DNA of 64,000 nucleotides, taken from NCBI RefSeq assembly GCF_003349955.1, contig NZ_QLKQ01000002.1, positions 1 to 64,000 on the forward strand, in the 5' to 3' direction. The position numbers and the translations under genes are program-made. The DNA is from Azospirillum brasilense (GTDB lineage Bacteria; Pseudomonadota; Alphaproteobacteria; Azospirillales; Azospirillaceae). Positions 63,800 to 64,000 of the stretch are shown here, piece by piece. Each line of letters begins with the position of its first letter. The first letter of the stretch is position 1. The notes below the pieces were generated by a model, which did not search any database, was not told the origin of the DNA, and worked only from the letters and a program-made list of their open reading frames with translations.

Positions 63800-64000
63800 G
63801 GCTGGGGTCCGGCTGGGCCAGTTCGTCCGGCCGCAACGCGCGGGCCACATGGTCGAGCACGCCGTTCACCATGCCCGGCTCGCGCGCCGCGAAGAAGGCG
63901 TGGGCCACGTCCACATATTCGCTGATGAGGATGCGCGGGTGCGTGTCGTTGTGGACGAACAGCTCATAGGCGCCGGCCCGCAGGATGGCGCGCATCAGCA
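63777..64000 (-). CDS. nusB: Transcription antitermination factor NusB, C-terminal part
   Basis: Only the last 74 or so codons are inside the window; the start lies beyond base 64000. The visible part has the NusB C-terminal helices, with LMRAILRAGAYEL, ILISEYVDVAHAFF and MVNGVLDHVARALR. NusB binds boxA RNA with NusE in ribosomal RNA transcription. It overlaps thiL by 23 bases. Confidence 0.9.
   Translation of the reverse strand, partial: LMRAILRAGAYELFVHNDTHPRILISEYVDVAHAFFAAREPGMVNGVLDHVARALRPDELAQPDPSRDQSRDR

Overview
The window is GC-rich, densely packed alphaproteobacterial chromosome and looks like Azospirillum or a close relative (Rhodospirillales). Several things point there. An ornithine decarboxylase sits next to homospermidine synthase. 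There is a NodQ-like fused CysN-CysC. The order plsX-fabH-ihfA-merR-tRNA-Pro is typical of alphaproteobacteria. A K+-independent H+-pyrophosphatase of the Rhodospirillum type is present, and chemotaxis, c-di-GMP and LuxR-type regulators are plentiful. The genus call is inference from gene content; no database was searched. I saw no prophage, CRISPR array, rRNA operon or intact insertion sequence.

Layout. 0-5.5 kb: map, radA, cvpA-purF and a short-chain dehydrogenase. 5.5-6.7 kb: a less GC-rich islet with an IS5-type transposase scrap, a LysE exporter and REP-like palindromes. 6.7-11 kb: the envelope and ribosome-assembly set yfgM-bamB-der and a thioredoxin-fold protein. 11-17 kb: a regulatory stretch with three LuxR-family regulators (one with a receiver lacking its phosphoacceptor), long AT-rich leaders, tiny ORFs and an orphan AAA ATPase. 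17-27.5 kb: Kup potassium transporter, a periplasmic binding protein, an 1176-residue hybrid histidine kinase, a split PAS/MCP receptor pair and a PAS-GGDEF diguanylate cyclase. 27.6-29.7 kb: two cobalamin genes. 29.7-32.8 kb: polyamine synthesis (ODC, then homospermidine synthase) with a leader peptide and attenuator-like hairpin. 33-37.5 kb: two-domain hemerythrin, acireductone dioxygenase, MFS exporter, glyoxalase-like protein and thioesterase. 37.5-41.4 kb: a MerR regulator, acyl-CoA ligase and SCP2 module with a candidate shared operator, then two small conserved-type proteins. 41.5-51.9 kb: a sulfur block with a sulfonate-type ABC transporter, cysH-cysD-cysNC, and divergently siroheme synthesis, DUF2849, sulfite reductase and DUF934. 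52.4-64 kb: CPA2 antiporter, tRNA-Pro(GGG), the lipid and ribosome housekeeping cluster, bamE, hppA, a FliL-like protein, thiL and the 3' end of nusB.

How the genes fit together. The sulfur genes form one pathway: sulfonate import or sulfate activation by CysD/CysNC, reduction by an iron-sulfur-type CysH, then a siroheme sulfite reductase whose cofactor is made by the two genes before it. TGTGAAAT-type half sites occur in both sulfur promoter regions. ODC and homospermidine synthase together make homospermidine from ornithine. BamB, YfgM, Der and BamE serve outer-membrane and ribosome assembly. Most genes here are ordinary core genes. The best candidates for undescribed biology are the ODC leader, the shared CGTG-N3-CACG palindrome before two LuxR-type genes, and the tiny ORFs between 14.5 and 16.9 kb.
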